Notes: generated by a model from the sequence alone, not told the origin. A DNA stretch of 64,000 nt from Streptomyces sp. TRM68367 (GCF_014495685.1 NZ_JACTVI010000024.1:1-64000); one strand, 5' to 3'; shown: positions 1-7,375, counted from the stretch's first letter. Numbers and translations: made by a program.

Positions 1-109
1 TTCGGTGTTTCCGACTCTATCAGATCTTTTCTCGACCCGATCCCCAGTCAGCGGGGGTTGTCTTCGCGGCCGTTGGGCCGTTCCGACGAGTGAGACTTTA
101 GCGGATTCC

Positions 110-135
110 CGGCTCCCGACCTAATCGGGGGGCCG
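110..135 (+). terminator. Terminator-like hairpin, possibly of a gene left of the window
   Basis: CGGCTCCCGA pairs with TCGGGGGGCCG (one bulge) around a short CCTAA loop, followed by CGTCCTTTC. It could end transcription of a gene outside the window. No coding region is recognisable in positions 1-357. Confidence 0.35.
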
Positions 136-186
136 CGTCCTTTCGAACGTGGATTCCTCATTCCGTAAATACGCATGCCAATTACG

Positions 187-213
187 CGACGACAGACAGC
201 ACGACTGTCGTCG
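187..213. repeat. Perfect inverted repeat upstream of the trp leader
   Basis: CGACGACAG and CTGTCGTCG form 9-base perfect arms with a 9-base spacer, about 145 bases before the leader peptide. There is no T-run, so it may be an operator or RNA structure rather than a terminator. Function unknown. Confidence 0.4.
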
Positions 214-357
214 AGTAGTGGATGGTCTTGCGGAGTGGCTGTCCGGGGACCGACCGGAGTCGGCGCTCACGTCGGACAACTCGGAGAACACTACGGAGGG
301 AGCCGGGGTGTGTCAACTTCGCTCCGGAGGGCACTCCGACGGCGTAGTCTGTGACGC

Positions 358-399
358 ATGACGACGCATACGTGTTCCCAGCAGTGGTGGGCCGCCTGA
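358..399 (+). CDS. Tryptophan leader peptide (13 aa) of trpS attenuator
   Basis: A very short ORF reads MTTHTCSQQWWAA then TGA. Two tandem Trp codons lie at 385-390, close to the stop at 397-399. It sits in the untranslated leader of the downstream tryptophanyl-tRNA synthetase gene. Leader peptides with adjacent Trp codons let a ribosome sense charged tRNA-Trp. No good ribosome binding site precedes the ATG. TAGTCT at 343-348 could be a -10 hexamer giving a nearly leaderless transcript, but this is inference. Ribosome-mediated attenuation of the equivalent auxiliary trpS of S. coelicolor is known, and this sequence fits that model closely. Confidence 0.85.
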   Translation: MTTHTCSQQWWAA

Positions 400-460
400 C
401 GGCGGCCGTACACACGTATGCACTCAACGGTCGCTGCCTCGGCGGCCGTTCTCGTTTCTC
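391..460 (+). promoter_or_regulatory. Ribosome-mediated transcription attenuator of trpS
   Basis: Four pairing segments can be read. Segment 1 is GCCGCC (391-396, the last sense codons of the leader). Segment 2 is CGGCGGCCGT (400-409). Segment 3 is ACGGTCGCTGCC (427-438). Segment 4 is CGGCGGCCGT (440-449), an exact copy of segment 2. Pairing 1:2 leaves 3:4 free to form the terminator, which is followed by TCTCGTTTCTC (450-460). A ribosome stalled on the Trp codons at 385-390 would cover segment 1 and let 2 pair with 3, the antiterminator. The structure is seen in the sequence; the mechanism is inferred from trp-type attenuators. Confidence 0.8.
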
Positions 461-524
461 CCTCCAGAACCCCTGAGGGCCGGCCGGCCGGGGGCGGTGG
501 CCTCGACCAGGAGGTGGAGAAGAG

Positions 525-1556
525 ATGACGCGAGTCTTCAGCGGGGTCAAGCCGACCGGGCACCTGACGCTGGGGAACTACCTGGGGGCCATGCGGCAGT
601 GGGCCGCGGTCGACCAGCACCAGGCCGATGCGCTGTTCTGCATCGTCGATCTGCATGCGCTGACCGTGGAGCACGATCCGGCGCGGGTGCGCCGGCTGAG
701 TCGGCAGGCGGCGACGCTGTTGCTGGCGGCCGGACTGGATCCGGAACTGTGCACGGTGTTCGTACAGAGTCATGTGGATGAGCACGCGCGGCTGTCGTTC
801 GTGCTGGAGTGCGTGGCTTCCGACGGTGAGATGCGGCGGGTGATCCAGTACAAGGAGAAGTCGGCGCGGGAGCGGGCGCGGGGCGGGAGTGTGCGGCTGT
901 CACTGCTGACGTATCCGGTGCTGATGGCGGCGGACATCCTGGCGTACGGGGCCGACGAGGTGCCGGTCGGGGACGATCAGTCGCAGCATGTGGAGCTGAC
1001 GCGGGATCTGGCGGTGCGGTTCAACCAGCGGTACGGGCACACGTTCGTGGTGCCTCGGGCGACGCTGCCGAGAGTGGCCGCGCGAGTGATGAACCTGCAG
1101 GAGCCGACGTCGAAGATGGGGAAGTCGGACGACTCGGGGTCGGGGATCGTCTACCTGCTCGATGAGCCCGATGTGGCGCGGAAGAAGGTCATGCGGGCCG
1201 TGACGGACAGCGGGCGGGAGGTCGTGTACGACAGGGAGGCGCGGCCGGGGGTGGCGAATCTGCTGGAGATCCTCGCTGCGTGCACGGGTGGGAACCCAGA
1301 GGCCTTGAGCAGCGTTTATGAGTCGTACGGCGCCTTGAAGAAGGACACCGCGGAGGCCGTGGTGGAGGTTCTCAGGCCCGTGCAGGACAGGCACAGGGCG
1401 CTGTGCGCGGATCCTGGCTATGTGGAGGGGGTGCTGCGGGATGGTGCGGAGCGGGCGCGGGCCATGGCGCGGCCGACCGTGGATGCCGCCTATCGCGCGA
1501 TCGGCTTGCTGCCGGCCGTTTCTGATACGGGTGCCGTGCTGAACGCAGCTCGGTAG
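525..1556 (+). CDS. trpS: Tryptophanyl-tRNA synthetase, auxiliary indolmycin-resistance type
   Basis: This 343-residue class I aminoacyl-tRNA synthetase charges tRNA-Trp in the cytoplasm. The HIGH-like signature is PTGHLTLGN (residues 10-18) and the KMSKS loop is KMGKS (about 197-201). Length fits the bacterial family. An AGGAGGTGGAGAAGAG stretch just upstream supports the ATG at 525. The sequence resembles what I remember of S. coelicolor TrpRS1 (SCO3334), the inducible second enzyme that gives indolmycin resistance, rather than the housekeeping copy. The attenuator at 358-460 should raise expression when charged tRNA-Trp is scarce, for example when the main enzyme is inhibited. The identity as a TrpRS is very sure; the resistant subtype is inferred from similarity and leader. 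Confidence 0.93.
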   Translation: MTRVFSGVKPTGHLTLGNYLGAMRQWAAVDQHQADALFCIVDLHALTVEHDPARVRRLSRQAATLLLAAGLDPELCTVFVQSHVDEHARLSFVLECVASDGEMRRVIQYKEKSARERARGGSVRLSLLTYPVLMAADILAYGADEVPVGDDQSQHVELTRDLAVRFNQRYGHTFVVPRATLPRVAARVMNLQEPTSKMGKSDDSGSGIVYLLDEPDVARKKVMRAVTDSGREVVYDREARPGVANLLEILAACTGGNPEALSSVYESYGALKKDTAEAVVEVLRPVQDRHRALCADPGYVEGVLRDGAERARAMARPTVDAAYRAIGLLPAVSDTGAVLNAAR

Positions 1557-1772
1557 GCGCGTGGGCTGGTGGCGAGGCGCGATGCGAAGTGCTGGCGCAT
1601 CGTGACCTCGCTGCCGAAGCTGGCGCGACGGGCGACCTCGGGCATGGGCAGGTCGGTGCGTTCGAGGAGTTTCTGAGCTGCGGCGATGCGTTGGTCGAGG
1701 AGCCAGCTCAGGGGTGTGGTGCCGGTCTCGGCGGCGAAGTGGCGGGCGAAGGTGCGGTGGAGCGGCGGCGCG
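1490..1772 (-). pseudogene. Remnant of AraC/GlxA-type regulator (C-terminal HTH only)
   Basis: The minus strand encodes only the C-terminal AraC helix-turn-helix region: motifs RTFARHFAAETG, LSWLLDQRIAAAQKLLE and LPMPEVARRASFGS are typical of GATase1-like (GlxA/FtrA) regulators. The N-terminal effector domain is absent. Just beyond the homology the other strand becomes a hydrolase remnant. The stop at 1490 lies inside the 3' end of trpS, a 67-base convergent overlap. Read as a truncated, non-functional gene. In intact loci such regulators often sit divergently from a cysteine hydrolase, which is what is found here. Confidence 0.75.
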
Positions 1773-1780
1773 GGAAGGGG

Positions 1781-2013
1781 GACGGGGCTGAGCTGTTCAT
1801 CACGAAGACCGTGAACTCGGCCTTCCTCGGGACGCCGGACCTGGGCGCCTGGCTGACGGCGGAGGGGACGCGACGTACACGTTCGGCCTGGCGGGGCCGT
1901 TCGGCTGGCGGCGGAGTGCGGAGGAGTTGGCGCAGGCGTCGGCGGTGTCGCTGCACGGGGGCGGTTTCGCGCGTGTGGTGACCACAAAGGAGGTGGTGGA
2001 CGCGGCGGGGTGA
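1781..2013 (+). pseudogene. Remnant of isochorismatase-family cysteine hydrolase
   Basis: From 1781 the plus strand reads TKTVNSAFLGTPDLGAWL, a C-terminal-half motif of isochorismatase/nicotinamidase-family hydrolases. A jump in frame near 1866 then gives DATYTFGLAGP and SLHGGGFARVVTTKEVVDA to a TGA at 2011-2013. The piece normally between them, containing the catalytic Cys region, is missing, as is the whole N-terminal half. So there are at least two deletions. It is non-functional. It abuts the AraC remnant on the other strand, suggesting one deletion removed the shared promoter region and both 5' halves. Confidence 0.75.
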
Positions 2014-2037
2014 CCGCCCCCGTCGGGCGGGTGCGGG

Positions 2038-2850
2038 TCAGCTGTTGTTGCCGGAGGCCAGGGCGCGGCTGCGGTCGCGGGCGGCTTCGAGGGCGGCGAT
2101 GAGGGCGGCTCGCACGCCGTGGTTCTCCAGTTCGCGGATGGCGTTGATCGTCGTGCCCGCGGGGGAGGTGACGTTCTCGCGGAGCCTGACCGGGTGTTCG
2201 CCGCTGTCGCGGAGCATGGTCGCGGCGCCGATCGCGGACTGGACGATCAGGTCGTGGGCCTTGTCACGGGGCAGGCCGAGCAGGATGCCGGCGTCGGTCA
2301 TGGCTTCGACCAGGTAGAAGAAGTACGCCGGGCCGGAGCCGGAGAGGGCGGTGCAGGCGTCCTGCTGGGACTCGGGGACGCGGAGGGTCTTGCCGACGGC
2401 ACCGAAGATCTCCTCGGCGTGGGCGAGGTGTTCGGCGGTGGCGTGAGTGCCGGCGGAGATGACGGACATGGCCTCGTCGACGAGGGCGGGGGTGTTCGTC
2501 ATGACGCGGACGACCGGGGTGCCGGTCGCGAGGCGGGCCTCGAAGTAGGAGGTGGGGATGCCTGCGGCACCGCTTATGACCAGGCGGTCGGCGGGGACGT
2601 GGGGGGCGAGTTCGTCGAGAAGGGTGCCCATGTCCTGCGGTTTGACCGTGAGGATCAGGGTGTCGGCGGTCTTGGCGGCCTCGGGGTTGCTGACGGGGGT
2701 CACTCCGTAGCGGGTGCGGAGTTCGTCGGCTCGTTCCTGGCGGCGGGCGGTGACCAGGAGGTCTGCGGGGGGCCAGCCGCCGCGGATCATTCCGCTGAGC
2801 AGGGCTTCGCCGATCTTGCCGGTGCCGAGGACTGCGACTTTCTGGGTCAT
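2038..2850 (-). CDS. proC: Pyrroline-5-carboxylate reductase
   Basis: ProC reduces 1-pyrroline-5-carboxylate to proline with NAD(P)H, the last step of proline synthesis, in the cytosol. The 270-residue protein has the usual length, an N-terminal dinucleotide-binding fold (VLGTGKIGEALLSGMI, residues about 6-21), the GSGPAYFFYLVEAM segment near residues 172-185 and the C-terminal TSPAGTT substrate-loop motif. A GGAGGA ribosome binding site lies about 10 bases before the ATG at 2850. It stands alone. Its upstream spacer (2851-3260) holds no gene that I can recognise. Confidence 0.95.
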   Translation of the reverse strand: MTQKVAVLGTGKIGEALLSGMIRGGWPPADLLVTARRQERADELRTRYGVTPVSNPEAAKTADTLILTVKPQDMGTLLDELAPHVPADRLVISGAAGIPTSYFEARLATGTPVVRVMTNTPALVDEAMSVISAGTHATAEHLAHAEEIFGAVGKTLRVPESQQDACTALSGSGPAYFFYLVEAMTDAGILLGLPRDKAHDLIVQSAIGAATMLRDSGEHPVRLRENVTSPAGTTINAIRELENHGVRAALIAALEAARDRSRALASGNNS

Positions 2851-3165
2851 GGCTGGGGTGTCCTCCGGAGGTTGCGTCGTCCGGGTTCATCCTCGCACCG
2901 GGGATGGGTGCGCGGCGGAGGTGTCCGCTGAACGGACGTCGGCCGTCGGGCCGCCGACGGGCTCGTGCTGGTCGGCGCGGCGTGCGGAAGCGGCGGTCTG
3001 CCGGTGCGTCGACCGGCTCGCGGGGCCGGTCCGGCGTGCGGAAGGACCTGGTCGGTCGCCTCCCACGGTGGTGAAGGACGGGGGTGGGGCTGGCGCCTTG
3101 ACCATCCGTGGCCCCGCGACCCGTGCGGCCGTTCGGGACACGGTGGCGGAGCGGACGGCCGTGGT

Positions 3166-3227
3166 GGCCGAGAAGCGACCGCCGCCCGGCACGGTCGGCC
3201 GAGAAGTAACCGTCCTCCGGGTCGGTC
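3166..3227. repeat. Two tandem degenerate 31-base repeats
   Basis: GGCCGAGAAG begins two adjacent 31-base units (3166-3196 and 3197-3227) that share most positions. They lie in the 410-base gap between proC and the ABC permease, which otherwise shows nothing recognisable. Confidence 0.4.
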
Positions 3228-3260
3228 GGGCAGGGAGCCGGCGTTGGCCTGGCAGGTTGG

Positions 3261-4064
3261 TCACGCGGTGCGGCGGCGTAGCGTTGCTGCTCCCAGCCCG
3301 AGGACCAGGAGGGCGCAGCCCGCGACGATCAGCACGTCGCGTACGAAGGCGGCGGTCATGTCGGTGTGCTTGAGGACCTCGTTCATGCCGTCGACCGCGT
3401 AGGACATGGGCAGGACGTCGGAGATGGCCTCCAGGACAGGGTGCATCGCGTCGCGCGGGGTGAACAGGCCGCAGAGGAGGAGCTGCGGGAAGATCACCGC
3501 CGGCATGAACTGGACGGCCTGGAACTCGGAGGCCGCGAAGGCCGATACGAACAGGCCCAGGGCGGTGCCGAGCAGGGCGTCGAGGAGGGCCACGAGGAGC
3601 AGGAGCCAGGGGCTGCCGGTGACGTCCAGGCCCAGGAACCACACCGCGAGGCCGGTGGCCAGGGCCGACTGGATGATCGCGAGGGTGCCGAAGGCGAGCG
3701 CGTAGCCCGCGATGAGGTCGCCCTTGCCCAGGGGCATGGCAAGGAGGCGTTCCAGGGTGCCGGAGGTGCGTTCGCGCAGGGTGGCGATCGAGGTCACCAG
3801 GAACATCGTGATGAGCGGGAAGATGCCCAGGAGGGACGCGCCGATGTTGTCGAAGGTGCGCGGGTTGCCGTCGAAGACGTAGCGCAGCAGGAACAGCATC
3901 ACGCACGGGATGAGGATCATCAGCGCGATGGTGCGCGGGTCGTGGCGCAGCTGGCGCAGGACGCGGGCCGCGGTGGCGGCGGTGCGGGAGGCGTTGAGGG
4001 CGCTCGGGGGCGCGGGGGTGATCGGCTGCGCGGTCGTGGTCGTAGTGGCGGGCGTCTTGCTCAT
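3261..4064 (-). CDS. ABC-2 type transporter permease
   Basis: This 267-residue integral membrane protein has about six hydrophobic segments, with the ABC-2 family pattern: a Lys/Arg-rich N-terminus, LMILIPCVMLFLLRYVF, then the RERTSGTLERLLAMP segment characteristic of drug and polysaccharide exporters. Its ATG (4062-4064) overlaps the TGA of the upstream ATPase gene by four bases (ATGA), so the two are translationally coupled and very likely form one exporter. The reading frame stays open further upstream inside the ATPase gene, but the coupled ATG is clearly the better start. The substrate is unknown; drugs or lipids are typical for the family. Confidence 0.9.
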   Translation of the reverse strand: MSKTPATTTTTAQPITPAPPSALNASRTAATAARVLRQLRHDPRTIALMILIPCVMLFLLRYVFDGNPRTFDNIGASLLGIFPLITMFLVTSIATLRERTSGTLERLLAMPLGKGDLIAGYALAFGTLAIIQSALATGLAVWFLGLDVTGSPWLLLLVALLDALLGTALGLFVSAFAASEFQAVQFMPAVIFPQLLLCGLFTPRDAMHPVLEAISDVLPMSYAVDGMNEVLKHTDMTAAFVRDVLIVAGCALLVLGLGAATLRRRTA

Positions 4065-4873
4065 CGGGCGGTCTCCTCCTTGCGGTTGGCCGCGGCGACT
4101 GCCTCGTCCACGAGGTGCAGGAACGCGGCCTCGACCGTGTCGGAGCGGGTGCGGGTGCGCAGGGCGTCGGGGGTGTCGTCGGCGAGGATCTCGCCCTCGC
4201 GCATGAGGAGGAGGCGGTGGCAGCGCTCGGCCTCGTCCATGACGTGGGAGGAGATGAGGAGGGTCGCGCCGCGTTCCGCCGCGATGGTGTGGAAGAGGTT
4301 CCACAGGTCACGGCGCAGGACGGGGTCGAGGCCGACCGTGGGTTCGTCGAGGACCAGGAGTTCGGGGGTGCCGAGGAGGGCGACGGCCAGGGAGACGCGG
4401 CTGCGCTGGCCGCCGGAGAGATTGCCGGCCAGGGCGTCGGCGTGAGATGTCAGGTCGACGTCGGCGAGGACGCGATCGACACCGTGGCGGCGTTCGGCGG
4501 AGGCGCGGCCGGGTGCGAGGATCGCGGCGAAGTAGTCGAGGTTCTGGCGGAGGGTCAGGTCGTCGTAGACGGACGGGGCCTGGGTGACGTAACCGATGCG
4601 GGTGCGCAGGGTTGGGTGGCCGGCGGGGTGGCCGAGGACGTCCAGGGTGCCGGTGACCTTGGCCTGGGTGCCGACGATCGCGCGCATGAGGGTGGACTTG
4701 CCGCAGCCGGAGGGGCCGAGGAGGCCGGTGACCTGGCCGCGCGGGACGGTGAAGTCGATGCCGTGCAGCACGGTGCGGGGGCCGCGGACGACGGTGAGGC
4801 CCTCGGCGCGGACGGCGGGTGAGCCGGTCGCGTCCGGGCCGGTTCGGGGTGGGTCGGACACGTAATTCATCAT
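4061..4873 (-). CDS. ABC transporter ATP-binding protein (ABC-2 exporter)
   Basis: This ATPase partners the permease at 3261-4064. Walker A is GPSGCGKST, the signature is LSGGQ, Walker B is LLVLDEPTVGLDP and the H-loop lies in LLISSHVMDEAERC. I start it at the first of two adjacent ATG codons (4873), preceded by GGAGG about 12 bases upstream; the frame is open to 5041 but the extra residues look unlike ABC proteins. The length of 270 residues is usual. The start codons lie inside an 18-base AT-rich palindrome (4865-4882), a likely operator, so transcription is probably repressor-controlled. Confidence 0.92.
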   Translation of the reverse strand: MMNYVSDPPRTGPDATGSPAVRAEGLTVVRGPRTVLHGIDFTVPRGQVTGLLGPSGCGKSTLMRAIVGTQAKVTGTLDVLGHPAGHPTLRTRIGYVTQAPSVYDDLTLRQNLDYFAAILAPGRASAERRHGVDRVLADVDLTSHADALAGNLSGGQRSRVSLAVALLGTPELLVLDEPTVGLDPVLRRDLWNLFHTIAAERGATLLISSHVMDEAERCHRLLLMREGEILADDTPDALRTRTRSDTVEAAFLHLVDEAVAAANRKEETAR

Positions 4874-4882
4874 ATGATGAAT
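4865..4882. promoter_or_regulatory. 18-base perfect palindrome over the ABC start codon (likely operator)
   Basis: ATTCATCATATGATGAAT is a perfect palindrome and is strikingly AT-rich for this genome. It covers the ABC ATPase start codons and adjoins its ribosome binding site. Such sites usually bind TetR-, PadR- or GntR-type dimers. No regulator gene is adjacent, so the protein would be encoded elsewhere. Confidence 0.55.
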
Positions 4883-5134
4883 AATCCTCCTGCCGGTGGG
4901 TGGCGTCAAGCGGGAGGGGCACGCCGGGCGGCCGGGCATGCCACCTTCCTGCGGTTGCCGAAGCTGCTGGACGCGCTGGAGGGCCTGCCGCGCGAGCGGG
5001 CGGTGCGGCTGGAGCTGGGCGGGCTGCGGCACCTGGACCACGCCTGCGCGGCGGCCCTGGAGAGGTGGGCTGCGGGGAGAGGTCAGGGGGTGACGGCGGC
5101 CGGGCTGGTCGCGACCAGCAGAACGACGTCGTAG
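4874..5134 (+). pseudogene. STAS-like domain fragment (SulP-type transporter tail)
   Basis: An 86-codon frame contains ATFLRLPKLLDALEGLP and LELGGLRHLDHACAAALERW. This pattern is that of the C-terminal STAS domain of actinobacterial SulP anion transporters (a beta strand then LDHA near the domain's core helix). All membrane segments are absent; the sequence upstream is the ABC transporter's start. The 3' end overlaps the convergent methyltransferase gene by 52 bases. I read it as the surviving tail of a deleted transporter gene. It could still be translated from the ATG pair inside the palindrome, giving a free STAS domain, but this is uncertain. Confidence 0.5.
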
Positions 5135-5910
5135 ACCTCCTCGACCATCCCGTCCGGGAACACCTGCGTCAGGTGCTCGCGCTCCTCGGCGAGGAAGGCC
5201 GCGCTGCGCTCCGCGTCGACGAGGAAGATCGAGTGGCTGCCGATGTTGGCGAGGTGTGTGTCCAGCGGGACGCGGCGGCTCCAGCGGACCGTGCGGTGGG
5301 CGAAGTGGAGGCGGCCGGTGGGGTCGGCGACGCGGGCGTTGACGTTCCGCCTCTCAGCCGGGATGTGCACGCCGAAGCGGCGCCCGGTGCGCTCGGCCGC
5401 CTGCGCGATCCAGGGCACGTCGATGGCGTCGGTGTTCCACCACAGCGCCAGCGCCCCGCCCGGACGCAGCACGCGCAGCGCCTCCGGCACCGCCCGGGCC
5501 GGGTCGGTCCAGTGCCAGGCCTGGGCGTACGTCACGAAGTCGACCGAGGCGTCGGCGAGGGGCAGCGCGTTGCCGTTGCCGCGGACGATCGGGATACGGG
5601 GGAGCGTGCCGTGGAACTGCGCCGCCATGCCGTCCCCCGGCTCCACGGCGACCACGTCGGCACCGCGGCCGTGCAGGAGGGCCGTCGCGATGCCGGTACC
5701 GGCCCCGACGTCCGCGACGCGGGCGCCGGTGAGGGGAAGGCCGGCCATGTCCTCGATCGCGTCGAAGAGGGCGGGCGGATAGGAGGGGCGGTTGGCGGCG
5801 TACTGGGCTGCGACGGCGTTGAAGGAGTGGGCTCGGGCGGTGTGGGTGGTCCGGGTGGTCTGGGTCGAGGAGCCGGCGGGCGTGGTGGGAGGCGGGGGCG
5901 TTGTGGCCAT
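5083..5910 (-). CDS. Class I SAM-dependent methyltransferase
   Basis: The 275-residue protein has the Rossmann-type SAM fold of the Methyltransf_11/UbiE-like group. Motif I is VADVGAGTGIATALL (about residue 63), an acidic residue ending motif II is in VVAVEPGD, and the post-motif segment is ALPLADASVDFVTYAQAWHW. RVLRPGGALALWW corresponds to motif III. The N-terminus is rich in Pro and Thr and probably disordered. The ATG at 5910 is the first in frame. The substrate cannot be told from the sequence. The gene is monocistronic, converging on the STAS fragment. Confidence 0.88.
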   Translation of the reverse strand: MATTPPPPTTPAGSSTQTTRTTHTARAHSFNAVAAQYAANRPSYPPALFDAIEDMAGLPLTGARVADVGAGTGIATALLHGRGADVVAVEPGDGMAAQFHGTLPRIPIVRGNGNALPLADASVDFVTYAQAWHWTDPARAVPEALRVLRPGGALALWWNTDAIDVPWIAQAAERTGRRFGVHIPAERRNVNARVADPTGRLHFAHRTVRWSRRVPLDTHLANIGSHSIFLVDAERSAAFLAEEREHLTQVFPDGMVEEVYDVVLLVATSPAAVTP

Positions 5911-6021
5911 ACGGCCATGGTGGCTGGGAGTGGGGGTGGGCGGCAGTTGGATTCTGGTGAGAAGTGAGGCGCCGGCAGGAACTCGGTGTTCTGGAGGTTC
6001 AGGTCCCCTTCACCCGGCCAC

Positions 6022-6651
6022 CTACGACCGACGGCGCTTCTTCGACGGGTTGCCCGAGCGGCGGGACGTGCGCTGTTCGTGGTGTTTGCGGGCAGCCTCG
6101 TATTCGGTGCGGTGGAGTTTCTCGCCGGGGGCCTCGGTGAGGGAGCGGAGGAAGTAGGCGAGGAGGGAGCCGACGAAGCCGATGGCCAGGAGGCCGCGCA
6201 AGGAGGCCTGGCGGTCGGGGTCGGGGCGGCGGGTGAAGCCGTCCCAGGTGTGGCGGAAGGCGAGCGCGCTGCAGACCGCGAACATCACGACCATGAGGAG
6301 TGTGACGAAGCTGCCGATGTCGGCGATCTGGAGGCCCTGGTAGGCGATGCGCAGGACGAGACAGGAGGCCACGGCCGCGGCGAGCGAGCCGACGGAGGCG
6401 GCGACGCGGCGGGCGGTGTAGCCGTGGTCGTGGTGCACCCAGGTCGTGCCGAAGAAGCGGAGGGGCTCGGGGCGGGGGCCGGACGGGGCCGTGGGGACCA
6501 CGGGCCCCGGGGAGCCCTTGGCCTCCTCGGACCCCTTGGCCCTCCGGGAGCCTTGGGCATCCTCGGAACCCTTGGCCTTCCGAGAACCCTTGGCCCTCTG
6601 AGAGCCCTCGGAGCCCGCGGGGTTGTCCGGGTTGCCGTTCTCTTCGCTCAC
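6022..6651 (-). CDS. Integral membrane protein of unknown function with Gly-Ser-Lys repeats
   Basis: From the GTG at 6651 (GTG AGC GAA GAG) the protein is 209 residues. Residues about 8-50 are a hydrophilic run built of degenerate repeats such as KGSRKAKGSEDAQGS; at DNA level these are imperfect units of roughly 24-27 bases (about 6510-6610). Three to four hydrophobic segments follow: SLAAAVASCLVLRIAYQ, FVTLLMVVMFAVCSALAF and LLAIGFVGSLLAYFL. The tail is strongly basic (ending KKRRRS). I do not recognise a named family. The frame stays open to 7047 but the upstream part overlaps the SH3 protein gene and looks like non-coding shadow. Confidence 0.72.
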   Translation of the reverse strand: MSEENGNPDNPAGSEGSQRAKGSRKAKGSEDAQGSRRAKGSEEAKGSPGPVVPTAPSGPRPEPLRFFGTTWVHHDHGYTARRVAASVGSLAAAVASCLVLRIAYQGLQIADIGSFVTLLMVVMFAVCSALAFRHTWDGFTRRPDPDRQASLRGLLAIGFVGSLLAYFLRSLTEAPGEKLHRTEYEAARKHHEQRTSRRSGNPSKKRRRS

Positions 6652-6700
6652 GCGTCGATTATGGCGCCGGTGTGCCCACGGGCTCCGGTTGGGCCAGGTT

Positions 6701-7027
6701 CTAGCCGCAGCGCGGAGCGACGTAGCCGTCGCTGCCCGTGCGGACGTAGGCGTCCGAGACGTACTGGCCGTCGGCGATGTTGTCCCAGATGTTCGTGGTG
6801 CCGTAGGGACCCGAGACCCACGTGCCCGGTGTCTGGCAGTAGATCGGGATCCTGGCGCCCTCGGGCAGGACGCGGACGACCGGGTAGCCGGTGCCGGGGC
6901 CGCTGCGGACGTTGAGGCGGTAGCCTGGCGCGACCGAGTAGTAGCGGACGACCGTGGCGGCGGCCTCCGCCTCCCCTCCCCCGTGCGACGCTCTGCCCGC
7001 GGTCTCCTGGACACGGTCAACTGACAT
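6701..7027 (-). CDS. Small SH3-like (SH3b) domain protein
   Basis: This 108-residue protein is mostly a bacterial SH3 domain: YRLNVRSGPGTGYPVVRVLPEG is the signature, followed by a second strand set ending PRCG with two Cys residues (in IYCQTPG and the C-terminus) that could pair. No obvious signal peptide precedes the domain, although SH3b proteins usually act on the cell wall. A GGGAGGG ribosome binding site lies just before the ATG at 7027. The next gene downstream (6651) is 50 bases away on the same strand, so the two may be cotranscribed. Confidence 0.8.
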   Translation of the reverse strand: MSVDRVQETAGRASHGGGEAEAAATVVRYYSVAPGYRLNVRSGPGTGYPVVRVLPEGARIPIYCQTPGTWVSGPYGTTNIWDNIADGQYVSDAYVRTGSDGYVAPRCG

Positions 7028-7045
7028 GCACCCTCCCCCGTTTGC

Positions 7046-7066
7046 ACCCCATGACTGCCATGGGGT
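7046..7066. repeat. Inverted repeat upstream of the SH3 gene
   Basis: ACCCCATG and CATGGGGT form perfect 8-base arms around ACTGC, 19 bases before the SH3 gene start. It could be an operator or a 5' RNA hairpin. Confidence 0.4.
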
Positions 7067-7126
7067 CCCGTTGATTCCCCTAAATCACGTCAATGAAACA
7101 CATGTACGCAAACTCGCACGGAGAGG

Positions 7127-7293
7127 CTAGTGCCCCGACAGGCAGCGTTGCCCGTCAAGGAGCGGCGTCCGGTGCGTGCTCTCGGCGTGTCGGCCGGAAG
7201 CCCTCGTACTGGACGTACTTGGGCTTTCGGCCGGTGCGGCGAGAAGGCGTGCCGGGCGCCGCGACGGGGCGAACGTTGCCTGCCGGGGCACTA
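7127..7293. mobile_element. MITE-like 167-base imperfect palindrome
   Basis: The element begins CTAGTGCCCCG and ends CGGGGCACTAG. The two halves are nearly reverse complements over about 80 bases each, with shared blocks GTGCCCCGRCAGGCARCGTT, CGGCCG-AAGCCC and GTAC. It contains no ORF. Ends inside CTAG with a flanking TA suggest a TA target duplication, as in IS630-type elements, but that is inference. I recall similar sequences between genes in other Streptomyces. It lies between the SH3 gene and the kinase gene. Confidence 0.65.
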
Positions 7294-7375
7294 GCAAGCC
7301 GCCTCTGGCTCATACGAGTCATCGACTAGGCTCCGTGCGTCGCGCGCGCGAACGAACCAGCACGGGGGTGGTCCC

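Noticed and set aside
182..550. Minus-strand frame opposite the trp leader
   Set aside because: Arg/Pro-rich shadow with no family pattern; the region is explained by the leader and attenuator.
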